Source: JBCCOW01 sp039025855
GTDB taxonomy: Bacteria > Planctomycetota > Phycisphaerae > Phycisphaerales > Phycisphaeraceae
DNA length: 64,000 bases
Reading direction: 5' to 3'
NCBI GenBank assembly: GCA_039025855.1
Contig: JBCCNL010000015.1
Coordinates: forward strand, 8,204-72,203
Below, piece by piece: positions 17,799 to 27,019 of this stretch; the stretch's first letter is position 1, and each line of letters begins with the position of its first letter. The notes beneath the pieces were generated by a model that was not told the origin of the DNA, did no database searches, and saw only the letters and a program-made list of their open reading frames with translations. A program made the position numbers and the translations under genes.

Positions 17799-18281
17799 GT
17801 GCCGCTCATCCTCGACGCCTACAACCTCCTCCACGCCGAGAAGCCCGACGCGCTAGCCGGCCTCGACGAGCCCACGCTCTGCCGTGTCCTCGACGCCTCA
17901 CCCCTCGCGCGACCGGGTGTGACGGTCGTCTGCGACGGCCGACCCAAGCCCCACTCGCTTCATCCGGACGCCCTCGACCATGTCGATCTCCGCTTCAGCC
18001 ACGACGAATCCGCCGACGCCGTGATCGTCCGCATGGTCCACCAGCACTCCGCCCCCAAATCCCTGACTGTCGTCACCGACGACCGCCAGATCGCCGCCCT
18101 GATCAAACGCCGAAGAGCTCGTCACCAGTCCTGCCACGCCTTCCTCACCACCCTAGCCCGCCTCGCCCCCATCACCCCACCCTCTAACCGACCCACCAAA
18201 GCCAAGCCCCACGTCGACTCCCTCGGCGAAGCCCAGACCCGCGCCTGGCTTAAAGCCTTCGGCCTGGAAGACCACGCCTGA
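17799..18281 (+). CDS. NYN-domain ribonuclease (YacP-like)
   Basis: 160 residues from a GTG at 17799. The N-terminus VPLILDAYNLLHAEKPD carries the N-Y-N domain's first Asp and Asn. Later acidic residues (VVCDGRP, HDESADAVIV, VVTDDRQIAAL) complete a PIN-like metal site. The domain resembles YacP/Rae1, which cuts ribosome-associated mRNA; the role here is inferred. Upstream in-frame ATGs lie in the acs leader region and look non-coding. Confidence 0.8.
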   Translation: MPLILDAYNLLHAEKPDALAGLDEPTLCRVLDASPLARPGVTVVCDGRPKPHSLHPDALDHVDLRFSHDESADAVIVRMVHQHSAPKSLTVVTDDRQIAALIKRRRARHQSCHAFLTTLARLAPITPPSNRPTKAKPHVDSLGEAQTRAWLKAFGLEDHA

Positions 18282-18304
18282 CGTCCCCCGACTTCGGCGG
18301 CCGA

Positions 18305-19231
18305 TCAATCCCGCTCCTGGACCACGACCGGTCGCGTATCCATCTTCTTCAGCTGCTCGATCGGGCCAAACGCCACCGCCTCCACCACCACGCCCACCGG
18401 GCCATCCGGCCGCCCCGACCGCACCTCCCGGTGCACGAGCAGCCCTGGAACCTCCGCGCTGATCCATCGCCGCTCGTAATTCATCCCCACCCCACCCCTC
18501 GTCTCAAACCGCGACACCACCGTTTCGAGATAGCACGCGACCTGACGCCCCGCCACCTCACGCATCACCGGATCGGGATGCAGCTCGACCAGCTGCTGGC
18601 CCCGCGACCGCCGCTCACCCGGGCGATACACCGACTTCTCCACCCGCACCACGGACGGGTCAAGCCACAGGCCACCCCTGGACGGCTCGAACTCGACCGT
18701 CCGCCCCAGCCATTGGCGATCGGGGTGGTGGTACACCCGCCACACGTTCCGCCATCCGTGACGAACCTCTTCGTAGCGGCTCTCCAGCAGCTGCGTCTTT
18801 CGGCCCAGCCACTCACGCCGTACCGGCCGGTCACGATGCTTGACTTCCAAACCCTCACGCACGCCCGCCACCGACACCGGGTGGCTATGGTTCCCAACGC
18901 TGTAAGACCCCTGCTTGTCGCCCCAACTACGCACCATGAGCCGCACGCCGCGTGACCGCTCGGTAGGCCCATCCACCCACACTGTGCTGAACGTCCCGTC
19001 CCGCTGCACCCCCACAGCCCCCGTGACGACGACCTTGACCACAGAACCCTGACCGACCGGGGTGTAGCTCCACCGGCCCATCCGTTCCGGAGCATGCAAC
19101 AACTCAATGGCGTCGTCACCCAACGATAACCCAGCCCCGGCCCACAAAACCAGACAGATGGCCCAGCGGGCAAGAACCCCGAACGGCACGCGCACTGTTC
19201 CTCTACACGAGCACGTCATCACCACCGTCAT
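18305..19231 (-). CDS. Secreted protein of unknown function
   Basis: 308 residues with a hydrophobic signal region (GVLARWAICLVLWAGAGLSLG) and a beta-rich, Arg/Val-rich body. No enzymatic motif or repeat is recognised. Runs of Trp and His-Pro-Asp (YHHPDRQWLG) are present. The start could be the second Met (MTCSCRG). It sits between the NYN RNase and the serine hydrolase without overlap. Long and well coded, so the gene is likely real. Confidence 0.65.
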   Translation of the reverse strand: MTVVMTCSCRGTVRVPFGVLARWAICLVLWAGAGLSLGDDAIELLHAPERMGRWSYTPVGQGSVVKVVVTGAVGVQRDGTFSTVWVDGPTERSRGVRLMVRSWGDKQGSYSVGNHSHPVSVAGVREGLEVKHRDRPVRREWLGRKTQLLESRYEEVRHGWRNVWRVYHHPDRQWLGRTVEFEPSRGGLWLDPSVVRVEKSVYRPGERRSRGQQLVELHPDPVMREVAGRQVACYLETVVSRFETRGGVGMNYERRWISAEVPGLLVHREVRSGRPDGPVGVVVEAVAFGPIEQLKKMDTRPVVVQERD

Positions 19232-19259
19232 GCTGCATCGCCTCCGCCTGATTAATCGC

Positions 19260-20423
19260 TCACCACCCGTCCCACCCCGGCGGCGCGTACGACTCCCCGG
19301 TCAGGTGCCGCATGACCACGAAGTACATCGCGTTGGCGGGCTCCTCGTAGTTCGGGCTGCTGTACAGGTTCGTCAGCACCACGATCGACACGTCCGGGTC
19401 CGCGTGCCGGATCATCGTGACCTGGTACCCCGGGACGTTCCCGTTGTGCCCGACGCCGCCCTCGTAGCGGATCACACCGAGCCCGTACTGGTAGTCCACC
19501 GGGTACCCCGTGTCCCGCCAGTCCATCTGCGCCGCGAACATGGCGTCACTCAAAAGCTCTCCCTCGGTTACCGCCTTCAGGAACCGCCGAACATCACCCA
19601 GCGTCGACACCATCGCCCCCGCGCCGTGCCACATCGACGGCGACGCCGACGTCACGTCATAAGCCACCTCGCCCACGCCCTTCCAAAAGATCGGCCCCGA
19701 CTCGTCCCCGTACTGATACCCCGTCGCGTACGGCTCCGGCAACACCGACTCCACCGTGTAGCTCGTCCCCGTCAACCCCAACGGCTCACACACCCGCTCC
19801 CGAATCACCTCACCCAACGGCTTGCCCTCCACCGCCTCGATCACCTCCCCCAGCAGCACATAGTTCGTGTTCGAGTACATCCACCCCCCGCCGTCCGGAT
19901 CGAAATACGCACCCACGCCAAACGCAAACGCCTTGAGCTCCTCCGTGGTCCACTGCCGCTCCGGCTCCGACGCAAACGCCGCCTTCACGTGCGGGTGCGC
20001 GATGTAGTTGTTCAGGCCGCTGGTGTGCTGCGCCAGCATCCGAAGCGTGATCCGGTCACCCGCCGGCACCCCCTCCACATACCGCCCCACCGGGTCATCC
20101 AAACCCACTTTCCCCTCATCCGCCAGCTGCAACAGCACCACCGCCACAAACGGTTTCGTAATGCTCGCCACCCGGAAGTGATGCCCCACCGTCATCGGCT
20201 CCCCGCTCTCCAGGTCGGCCACGCCGTACGCCCTGTCGATCAGCACCTCACCCGCGTGCTCCACAAACACCACCGCCCCCGGCGCCCGCAGGTGCTCCAG
20301 CGTCACCCCCAGCTTCTCGTCCAGGCTCGCGCCCGGCTCGAACACAGGCGGGTTGCTCGACGAACACCCCACCCCGACACACATCAGCACACCCACGCAC
20401 AGCCAGCCCACGGTCCGTTTCAT
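19260..20423 (-). CDS. Serine hydrolase of the beta-lactamase class C family, lipoprotein
   Basis: 387 residues. MKRTVGWLCVGVLMCVGVGC is a lipoprotein signal (lipobox VGVGC), which decides the start at 20423. The penicillin-binding fold is marked by RVASITKPFVAVVLLQLADE (S-x-x-K), YSNTNYVLLGEVIEAVEG (Y-x-N), and GVGHNGNVPGY near the C-terminus in the KTG position (HNG). It is likely a D-amino acid peptidase or esterase at the outer surface. Close downstream of a pseudopilin gene. Confidence 0.88.
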   Translation of the reverse strand: MKRTVGWLCVGVLMCVGVGCSSSNPPVFEPGASLDEKLGVTLEHLRAPGAVVFVEHAGEVLIDRAYGVADLESGEPMTVGHHFRVASITKPFVAVVLLQLADEGKVGLDDPVGRYVEGVPAGDRITLRMLAQHTSGLNNYIAHPHVKAAFASEPERQWTTEELKAFAFGVGAYFDPDGGGWMYSNTNYVLLGEVIEAVEGKPLGEVIRERVCEPLGLTGTSYTVESVLPEPYATGYQYGDESGPIFWKGVGEVAYDVTSASPSMWHGAGAMVSTLGDVRRFLKAVTEGELLSDAMFAAQMDWRDTGYPVDYQYGLGVIRYEGGVGHNGNVPGYQVTMIRHADPDVSIVVLTNLYSSPNYEEPANAMYFVVMRHLTGESYAPPGWDGW

Positions 20424-20430
20424 CTGGCAA

Positions 20431-21312
20431 TCACTCCGGATCCCACCACTCGTTGGTCGCCCCGTCCGACGGGTCCGGGTCCAGCGTCCCCAGGTCCAAC
20501 GCCGACTCCTCCGCACTCGCGAACGCCTTCGTGATCTGCTCCGCCCCCGCGTGCCCGTCCGCCCACGCCACGTTCGCGTTCGCGCCCCCCCGGTGCCGTG
20601 CGTGCACCGTGTTGCCCCCCGCCGCCTGCAGCGTCGCCGTCCCCGGCGTGAAGTAGTCCCCCGCCGGCTGCAACTCCTCGTCCGGCCAGACCGGCTCGGT
20701 CCCGCTCACAAACGGATATGTGTTCGGCAGGGTCCCGCTGTCCGCAAACAACACCGTCTCCGTCGGCGACGCCAGGTCCTCCACCCGCAGCGGCCGCCAC
20801 GACCCGTTTAGCGGGTCCCCCACCGGGAATGTCAGCCGAGTCCCCAACACCAGCCCGTTGTAGCCATAGTGCACCACCAACGGCAGCGCGTACGCGTTCA
20901 ACGACGGTACCACCGCGCCCCAATCGATCGCATCCTGCGGCGTTTCCCACGACGGACACCCCGCCATCACGCTCACATCCTGCAGATACCGGGACACCGA
21001 CCCGTTCCGAAACGCAAACTCCACATCACCCGCGATCTGTGCCCAAGACCACTTGACGTTCGCCCCGTTCCCCGGGGCGTTGGGGTCGTCCAGCGTCATG
21101 TCTACCGTGTTGTGCGGCGGCAACGCCCCGTCGTAGTCGTTCGCGTACAGGTAAGCCGCCTGAGCCAGCTGACGCAGACGCGACAGACACGTGCTCGACC
21201 GCGCCGACTCCCGTGCCGAACCCAACACCGGCAGCAGCACACCAACCAGCAGGGCGATGATGCTGATCACCACCAGCAGCTCGATCAGCGTAAAGCCCCG
21301 ACGACACCTCAC
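20431..21312 (-). CDS. Prepilin-type pseudopilin with H-X9-DG domain
   Basis: 293 residues. The GTG start at 21312 overlaps the stop of the PEP-CTERM gene (GTGA), giving MRCRRGFTLIELLVVISIIA, a textbook type III signal with Glu at +5. The C-terminal motif HRGGANANVAWADGHAG is the H-X9-DG signature. The middle has Cys pairs likely to form disulfides. Translational coupling to an exosortase-substrate gene is notable. It ends 7 bp before the serine-hydrolase ATG, so all three probably form one transcript. Confidence 0.88.
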   Translation of the reverse strand: MRCRRGFTLIELLVVISIIALLVGVLLPVLGSARESARSSTCLSRLRQLAQAAYLYANDYDGALPPHNTVDMTLDDPNAPGNGANVKWSWAQIAGDVEFAFRNGSVSRYLQDVSVMAGCPSWETPQDAIDWGAVVPSLNAYALPLVVHYGYNGLVLGTRLTFPVGDPLNGSWRPLRVEDLASPTETVLFADSGTLPNTYPFVSGTEPVWPDEELQPAGDYFTPGTATLQAAGGNTVHARHRGGANANVAWADGHAGAEQITKAFASAEESALDLGTLDPDPSDGATNEWWDPE

Positions 21313-22142
21313 GCCGTGCCCACTCCCCGCCGACGCCGCCCCCGCCAGCTCGCCGCCAGCACACCCACCACGCACATCGCCAACGACGAGGGCTCAGGAA
21401 TCTGAACCGCCACAATCGTCCCCTGGTAATTCTGGGTGATCGGGCCCAGGATCGAATTCACGACGATCGTGTACTCCACCGGCAAGGTCAGCTCCAGCAG
21501 ACCATCGACTTCCTGCAACTGGCCTACGCCCGTCGCATTCACACCCGACGAGACGTCCGGCACATCCAGCGGAACGATGGCACCACCCGCGCCCTCGTTC
21601 AGGTGCCCCTCGCCGCCGTCCGGATCAAAGACAATCCCCGCCACATCGAACGTCGAAACACCCCCACCGCCGGGCGTGAGCGTACTACCCGACCCGGAAC
21701 TCACGTTCAGCGTGAACTCACGCGTCGCCACCTGCAACGGACCACCAAAGAACAGGCCCGCGTACGTCACCGCGTACGCCGCGGGCGCCGGCGTCACGTT
21801 GTTGGGCAAATCACCCGGCGAGAGCGGAATCCCCGGCAGGAACGACCCCGCATCGATCGCCATCAGGCTCCCGGGTACCCCGATGAACTGAATCTCACCA
21901 CCCGACAGGTCCGCCCGCAGCGTGCCTTTGTAGTCCGCCGAGAAACCACCCGGCGCGGTCGCCGATCCCGGGGCTGGTGTGCTGATGAGCTCACCACCGA
22001 CAAACTCGAAAATCACACCCGACGTGCTCGTGATGTCGATCGAGCTCTTTGTCGGATCGACCACGAAGTCCACAAGCTCCGCCTCGGCGAGCGGGGCCAT
22101 CAACACCAGGGCAATCGGGGCAGCAGTAAGCGTTTTATTCAC
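21309..22142 (-). CDS. PEP-CTERM sorting-domain protein
   Basis: 277 residues. A Sec signal (LTAAPIALVLMAPLAEA) precedes a beta-rich, Gly/Ser-rich body. The C-terminal tripartite signal reads VQIPEPSSLAMCVVGVL, then basic RGRRRRG: a PEP motif, a transmembrane helix and an Arg-rich end. It is presumably cut by an exosortase and released or anchored at the surface. It is the first gene of a likely operon with the pseudopilin and serine hydrolase. A promoter-like sequence is visible about 80 bp upstream. Confidence 0.85.
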   Translation of the reverse strand: MNKTLTAAPIALVLMAPLAEAELVDFVVDPTKSSIDITSTSGVIFEFVGGELISTPAPGSATAPGGFSADYKGTLRADLSGGEIQFIGVPGSLMAIDAGSFLPGIPLSPGDLPNNVTPAPAAYAVTYAGLFFGGPLQVATREFTLNVSSGSGSTLTPGGGGVSTFDVAGIVFDPDGGEGHLNEGAGGAIVPLDVPDVSSGVNATGVGQLQEVDGLLELTLPVEYTIVVNSILGPITQNYQGTIVAVQIPEPSSLAMCVVGVLAASWRGRRRRGVGTA

Positions 22143-22219
22143 AGCCAGAATCCTTCTTTCTCCGATCCGCCACGCCCGCCTCGGGGCCGGTGACCGTTTT
22201 CAAATTGAAACCAACTCGC

Positions 22220-22247
22220 AGCGTACTTCTCAACCCCGATTTGTCAA
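22220..22247 (-). promoter_or_regulatory. Sigma-70-like promoter for the PEP-CTERM operon
   Basis: On the minus strand, a perfect TTGACA (22247-22242) is followed 16 bp later by TACGCT, in an AT-richer stretch unusual for this genome. It points at the PEP-CTERM gene starting at 22142. Confidence 0.4.
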
Positions 22248-22321
22248 CACCGTATACCTCTCCCACCACCCTCCCGCGTCACCCGATCCGACCCGATCAC
22301 CCCCCTAGCTAACATGCCAAC

Positions 22322-23512
22322 ATGCGTGATCCCCGCCTCGACAAGCTCGCCAACGTCCTCGTCCACTACTCCACCAAGGTCAAGCCCGGGCAGGTCGTCC
22401 GCATCTCAGGCAGCGTCGCCGCCCTGCCCCTGCTCGAAGCCGTCTACGAGTGCTGCCTCAAGGCCGGGGCCCACCCCTTCGTCCGCTGCAGCCCCGACTC
22501 CCTCGCCGACCTGTTCTTCGAGCACGCCAACGACGACCAGCTCGACTACCTCAGCCCCCTAGCGGTCCACGAGATCGAGAACATCGACGTCTCCATCGGT
22601 GCCTGGGCCGACCTCAACACCAAGGCCATGAGCCAGGTCGACCCCGCCCGCCAGGGCAAGGTCTCCGCCGCCCGCCGGCCCATCTCCGAGACCTTCATGA
22701 AGCGTGCCGCTGCCGCCGAAGACCCCGACGGCCACTCCGGCGTCAAGCCCCTCACCTGGTGCGGCACCCAGTTCCCCACTCAAGCCTCCGCCCAGGACGC
22801 CGAGTGCTCGCTCTACCAGTACGAGCAGTTCGTCTTCGACGCCGGGTTCCTCAACCATGACGACCCCGTCGCCGTCTGGAAAGAGATCCACACCCGCCAG
22901 CAACGCGTCGTCGACTACCTCAACACCAAGTCCACCATCCACTTTTCCACGCCCTCCGGCACCGACCTCACTGTTAACACCGACGGCATGAAGTGGATCA
23001 ACTGTGCCGGCGAGTGCAACTTCCCCGACGGCGAAGTCTTCACCGGCCCCAACCTCGACCACCCCGACGGCGGCGTCAACGGCGTCGTCCACTACTCCTT
23101 CCCCGCCGTCCACCACGGCCGAGAGGTCCACGACATCGTCCTCACCTTCGAGAAGGGTCGCGTCGTCGACGCCCAAGCCTCCAAGGGCCTCGACTTCCTC
23201 AATGCCATGCTCGACCAGGACGACGGCGCCCGCGCCCTCGGCGAGATCGCCATCGGCACCAACTACAACATCACCGACTACACCAAGAACACCCTCTTCG
23301 ACGAAAAGATCGGCGGCACCTTCCACGCCGCCGTCGGCGCCGGCTACCCCGAGACCGGAAACGCCAACCAGTCCGGCCTCCACTGGGACATGGTCTGCGA
23401 CCTCCGCCCCCCGGAAGATGGCTCCGCCGGCGGCACCATCACCGCCGACGGCGAAGTCATCTCCCAAGACGGTCGCTTCGTCTTCCCCGACTGGCCCGCC
23501 CCCGTTTCCTAA
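22322..23512 (+). CDS. Aminopeptidase, M29 family
   Basis: 396 residues, close to the usual length of about 410 for AmpS/aminopeptidase T metallopeptidases, cytosolic dinuclear enzymes that remove N-terminal residues. The N-terminus LANVLVHYSTKVKPGQVVRI is typical. The metal-binding C-terminal half shows LGEIAIGTNYNIT, FDEKIGGTFHAAVGAGYPET and the H-W-D motif in SGLHWDMVCDLRPP. Monocistronic, with an AT-rich gap separating it from the divergent PEP-CTERM gene. Confidence 0.92.
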   Translation: MRDPRLDKLANVLVHYSTKVKPGQVVRISGSVAALPLLEAVYECCLKAGAHPFVRCSPDSLADLFFEHANDDQLDYLSPLAVHEIENIDVSIGAWADLNTKAMSQVDPARQGKVSAARRPISETFMKRAAAAEDPDGHSGVKPLTWCGTQFPTQASAQDAECSLYQYEQFVFDAGFLNHDDPVAVWKEIHTRQQRVVDYLNTKSTIHFSTPSGTDLTVNTDGMKWINCAGECNFPDGEVFTGPNLDHPDGGVNGVVHYSFPAVHHGREVHDIVLTFEKGRVVDAQASKGLDFLNAMLDQDDGARALGEIAIGTNYNITDYTKNTLFDEKIGGTFHAAVGAGYPETGNANQSGLHWDMVCDLRPPEDGSAGGTITADGEVISQDGRFVFPDWPAPVS

Positions 23513-23588
23513 CAGCCGCGCGGCAACCCCTCGCCGGCCTCACCCACCCCACGCCTGAACCCACTGATTGCATCACCAATATCACAAG

Positions 23589-23614
23589 CCCACAGATGGC
23601 GAAGCCTTCTGTGC
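23589..23614. repeat. REP-like palindrome, second copy of the M20 in-frame element
   Basis: Arms cccacaga / tctgtg around the same GGC-GAA-GCC core as 5230-5256, with shared flanks (aagccc, tcccgcc). It lies between the M29 aminopeptidase and the HTH gene, not in a coding region. Confidence 0.7.
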
Positions 23615-23695
23615 GGCTCTTCCCGCCACTCACTCCCGCACCACCCAAGGCGAACTTTCGCAACCCTGCAACACGCCGCGCGATATCTTCGCTCC

Positions 23696-24196
23696 ATGCT
23701 CCAACAAACCCTCCAGCGCCTCATCGATCAGAAACACACCTCCGCCAAGGAAATGGGCGAGCTCGCCGGCGTCTCCCCCTCCACCGTCTACCGCTGGATC
23801 TCCGGCCAATCCCAGCCCGACTACGAGTCCATCCGTCTCCTGCTCCGACACCTCCCCAGCCGCGCCGCCCAAAAAGCCCTGCTCCACGCCTTCACCGCCG
23901 GCACCGACTGGCACTGCACCATGATGGAGGTCGAGCTCGACGTAAACCACGACGGACAGGTCGACGCCGACGACGCCCTCGACGCCTCCTGCCAGGCCGT
24001 CAAATCCTCCACCGACTCCCTCCTTGCGATCCGCGCCGCCAGCCGTGGCAAAGCCCTGTCCAGCGACGAGACCATCGAGCTCATCTCCATGCTCGGCACC
24101 GTCGTCCGCCAGTGCACCATCACCCAACGCATCCTCGTCGACCTCGCCGAACGCCGTAAAAAAGCCAAGACCCCCAACCTGAAAATCGCGGAGTGA
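23696..24196 (+). CDS. Helix-turn-helix regulator with an EF-hand-like loop
   Basis: 166 residues. The N-terminal HTH (residues about 1-55) reads LQRLIDQKHTSAKEMGELAG, then VSPSTVYRWISGQSQPD, a Cro/CI/XRE-like DNA-binding motif. Residues about 80-95 read VELDVNHDGQVDADDALDA: D-x-N-x-D-G-x-V-D-x-x-D, a complete EF-hand/dockerin-type calcium loop. That is unexpected in a cytoplasmic transcription factor. The C-terminal 70 residues are helical and basic. It is monocistronic and followed by a strong palindrome. It may be related to phage CII-like regulators. Confidence 0.8.
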   Translation: MLQQTLQRLIDQKHTSAKEMGELAGVSPSTVYRWISGQSQPDYESIRLLLRHLPSRAAQKALLHAFTAGTDWHCTMMEVELDVNHDGQVDADDALDASCQAVKSSTDSLLAIRAASRGKALSSDETIELISMLGTVVRQCTITQRILVDLAERRKKAKTPNLKIAE

Positions 24197-24208
24197 TTTT
24201 CTATTTAA

Positions 24209-24229
24209 CCCCGGGTCAATGACCCGGGG
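24209..24229. repeat. REP-like palindrome between convergent genes
   Basis: A perfect 10-bp inverted repeat, ccccgggtca / tgacccgggg, with a 1-nt spacer. It lies between the ends of the HTH gene and the convergent transporter gene, where it could act as a bidirectional transcription stop although no T-run follows. Confidence 0.6.
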
Positions 24230-24248
24230 CCGCGTCGCATCTGACGCC

Positions 24249-25994
24249 CTACCCCAATACCCCCACCAACCCCTTCGCAAACACCGTCATCAAGATCAAC
24301 GCCACCGGGTATGCCGTCGCGTACGCCACGACCGGCCCCTCCGCGTCTGTCTTCGCCGTCACCGCCCCCAGCCCCGGCGTCGACGTCATCCCCCCGCACA
24401 CCCCGCCCAGCGTCTCCAGTACGCTCAGCTTCAACCACTTCCGCGCCACCCAGAACCCCAGCAGCATCGGCACCGTCGCGATCACCAGCCCCGATACCAA
24501 CAACGCCACCCCGTACACCTGAATCACCTCCACCATCGAGCCCCCCGCCTTCACCCCCGCCGACGCCAGGAACAACACCAGCCCCAGCTCCATCAGCACC
24601 AACCTCGCCGGCCGCGGCAGATACCCCACCAACGGCCCCATCCTTCCGAAGTGACCCATCACCAACGCCACCAACAACGGCCCCCCCGCCAACCCCAACG
24701 CGAACCCGCCCGCCGCACCACCCGGCAATCCAATCGGCGTGATCCCCAACAACACCCCCAGCGTGATCCCGAACCCCAGCGAGATCAGGTGGCTCTCATC
24801 CAGCAGCTTCGCCCGGTCGCCCGCAATCTTTGCAAACCCCTCCAACTGCTCCGGGTTGCCCACCACCGTCAACAGGTCCCCCATCTGCAGTGCCGTCCCC
24901 GGCCGAGGCACGATGTCCAGCCCCATCCGCGTCATCCGCGACACCACCACCCCATAACTGCCCAGCGTGTCCACCTCCCCCAGCGTCCGCCCGATCAGCC
25001 CGCCCGACGACACCGCGATCTGCCGCCGTTCGCGATCTGTGTCGATAAACCCTTTCGCATCGCTCCGCACCCCCAGAACATCCACCGCCGCCGCCACATC
25101 CCCGCTCCGCCCCACCACCAACACATCCACCCCCTCCGCAAACACGAACTCGGCATCAATCGGCACCAACCGATCCCCCTCCCGACGCCGCGGCACCTGC
25201 ACCGCCATCGCCTCCAACCCCGCCACCTCCCCCGGGTGCTTCCCGAACACCGCCGGATTACTGACCGTCACCAGCGCCCGCTCAATCGCCCCACCCGCCG
25301 CATCCGCCGGCACGGGGATCTCGGCTTCAAGTGTCGCCATGTCCTTCTTCAAAACCCGCGGCAGCAGCTGAACAAACAGCACCACCCCGATCACCCCGTA
25401 CGGGTACGCGATCCCGTACCCGACCGACACCCGATCCGCCTCCCCTACCCCGCCCACCGCCTCCGTCGCCGCCGCCAACGCCGGCGTACTCGTCAACGAC
25501 CCCGCAAAAATCCCCGCCGCCAGATCCGTCGGGATCCCCGCGATCGTCGCCGTCGCCCACGTCACCACACACCCCAACCCCACGATCACCACCCCCAGCG
25601 TCGCCATGGTCTTGCCCTGCCGCACAAACGCCCGGAAAAAGCTCGGCCCCGCCGTCAGCCCCACGCAATACACAAACAGCACCAGCCCCACCGTCCCCAC
25701 CCCCGCCGGCAGGTCGTACCCCAGATGACCCAGCAGCAGCGCCGCAAACAACACCCCCGAACTACCCAGCGACACCCCCGCCACCGTGATCTGCCCGATC
25801 GCCAGCCCCACACCGATCACTGCAAACAGCGCAATGAGGTCGTTCCCCAACACAACGTCGATCAGCCCAGGCTCACGCACCGGCTGCGTCCCCGCCGGCT
25901 GCGCGAACGCCCCCGTGCAACACCACACCACCGCCCCCATCACCCACCCCCAAACCATCACACCCACCCAACGCCGCGGCCACATCTCTCTCAT
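24249..25994 (-). CDS. AspT/YidE/YbjL-family transporter with TrkA-C domains
   Basis: A 581-residue integral membrane protein. After a signal-like leader comes a first block of about five helices (NDLIALFAVIGVGLAIG, LVLFVYCVGLTAGPSFF, FAGSLTSTPALAAATEAVG). Two cytoplasmic RCK-C/TrkA-C-like domains follow (residues about 200-370), then a second block of about five helices with GGVCGGMTSTPGLGAV. The paired S-T-P motifs are the AspT-family signature. The substrate is unknown; relatives exchange aspartate/alanine or other dicarboxylates. Confidence 0.9.
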   Translation of the reverse strand: MREMWPRRWVGVMVWGWVMGAVVWCCTGAFAQPAGTQPVREPGLIDVVLGNDLIALFAVIGVGLAIGQITVAGVSLGSSGVLFAALLLGHLGYDLPAGVGTVGLVLFVYCVGLTAGPSFFRAFVRQGKTMATLGVVIVGLGCVVTWATATIAGIPTDLAAGIFAGSLTSTPALAAATEAVGGVGEADRVSVGYGIAYPYGVIGVVLFVQLLPRVLKKDMATLEAEIPVPADAAGGAIERALVTVSNPAVFGKHPGEVAGLEAMAVQVPRRREGDRLVPIDAEFVFAEGVDVLVVGRSGDVAAAVDVLGVRSDAKGFIDTDRERRQIAVSSGGLIGRTLGEVDTLGSYGVVVSRMTRMGLDIVPRPGTALQMGDLLTVVGNPEQLEGFAKIAGDRAKLLDESHLISLGFGITLGVLLGITPIGLPGGAAGGFALGLAGGPLLVALVMGHFGRMGPLVGYLPRPARLVLMELGLVLFLASAGVKAGGSMVEVIQVYGVALLVSGLVIATVPMLLGFWVARKWLKLSVLETLGGVCGGMTSTPGLGAVTAKTDAEGPVVAYATAYPVALILMTVFAKGLVGVLG

Positions 25995-26139
25995 GCCCGC
26001 CAGACTAAAGCAAGATCACTCCCCGCGTCCCAGACGCCTCACTCGCACTCTCCCTCAGATCCGGGCGGCAACCCGGAGCCCGTGTCACCAAACACGCGAA
26101 GCCCGCCGCCACCAAGCGATCGGCACAGCCCCACGAGGG

Positions 26140-26937
26140 CTACGGCCATAGCGTCGTCAGCAGCGCGAACGCCGCTGCCCCAATCAGCATGCCCGCAAAC
26201 GCCATCGCCGCCGCGGCCACCCAGACCCGATCCCGACCGCGCCGCAAATCAGGCCGGCGCGCCACCCGCCACGCCATCCACCAAACCGGCGACACAAACG
26301 GCAACCCAAACGCGAGCGTTTTGCCCGTGTCCACGTCCACGACCCCACGCAACGCGTAGACGCCGACGGCCAACGCAACCGCCCAAGTCACACCCAAGAC
26401 CACCAGCGACAACGCGTACCACCCGGGGAGATCCGGTATCGGCGTCACCAAATCATCCGCATCCTCGTGCTCGGAAAGCGGACGTAGCTTGCGGGCCACC
26501 AAACCGACAATCGCCTTGGCACGGCGCTCTTCGTCCGGCAATACCAGACAAGATGAACGGCCGCGCCCCTTGTAGAGCCGGAGGCTCCTGTGCTGCGGGA
26601 ATCCCTCGGCCGGCCCAACGTCAAAGGCTTGCAAAGCCCGCCACTGATCCGCACCAACGCCCCATGGCGTCAGGGTCTTTCGATTGCGAGACCATTGCGG
26701 CAGCACACCCAACAGAAAAACCCCCGTTGGCAGAGCGATCGCCAGAGGTACAGCCGTCCACCATTGGGGAGGCACCACGCTCGGAAACAGCAGGCCAATC
26801 CCGAGCCATCCACCAAAACCGACCACGATATGGATCACGACCAGCCTCAAGCACAGGGTTCTGCCCATGCGACGCCTCTGCTGTGCACGTACCCGAAAGA
26901 CCGCTTCGGGAACCTGCCATGCCAGCGTCATCTTCAT
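26140..26937 (-). CDS. Membrane protein of unknown function
   Basis: 265 residues from MKMTLAWQVPEAVFRVRAQQ (26937). A further 32 residues upstream would overlap mqnC and look non-coding. There are four membrane segments in two pairs (LRLVVIHIVVGFGGWLGIGL, AVPLALALPTGVFLLGVL-like, ALSLVVLGVTWAVALAVGVY and VAAAAMAFAGMLIGAAAFAL) flanking a charged cytoplasmic middle. GC is lower than that of its neighbours. No family is recognised. Confidence 0.65.
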   Translation of the reverse strand: MKMTLAWQVPEAVFRVRAQQRRRMGRTLCLRLVVIHIVVGFGGWLGIGLLFPSVVPPQWWTAVPLAIALPTGVFLLGVLPQWSRNRKTLTPWGVGADQWRALQAFDVGPAEGFPQHRSLRLYKGRGRSSCLVLPDEERRAKAIVGLVARKLRPLSEHEDADDLVTPIPDLPGWYALSLVVLGVTWAVALAVGVYALRGVVDVDTGKTLAFGLPFVSPVWWMAWRVARRPDLRRGRDRVWVAAAAMAFAGMLIGAAAFALLTTLWP

Positions 26938-27019
26938 CGCTGAAGCATAAGGCCTAGGCCCGACGCAAATCCGCCTAACCCACCCCGACTCATCCGTCAC
27001 ATGCACAGCCCGCCAGCCT

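Noticed and set aside
24209..24229. Classical rho-independent terminator
   Set aside because: The stem is perfect but no T-run follows on either strand; it fits the REP-like set, though it may still slow polymerase.
24219..26957. 912-codon open frame on the plus strand
   Set aside because: Antisense to the AspT-type transporter, with a low-complexity His/Pro/Arg composition; not coding.
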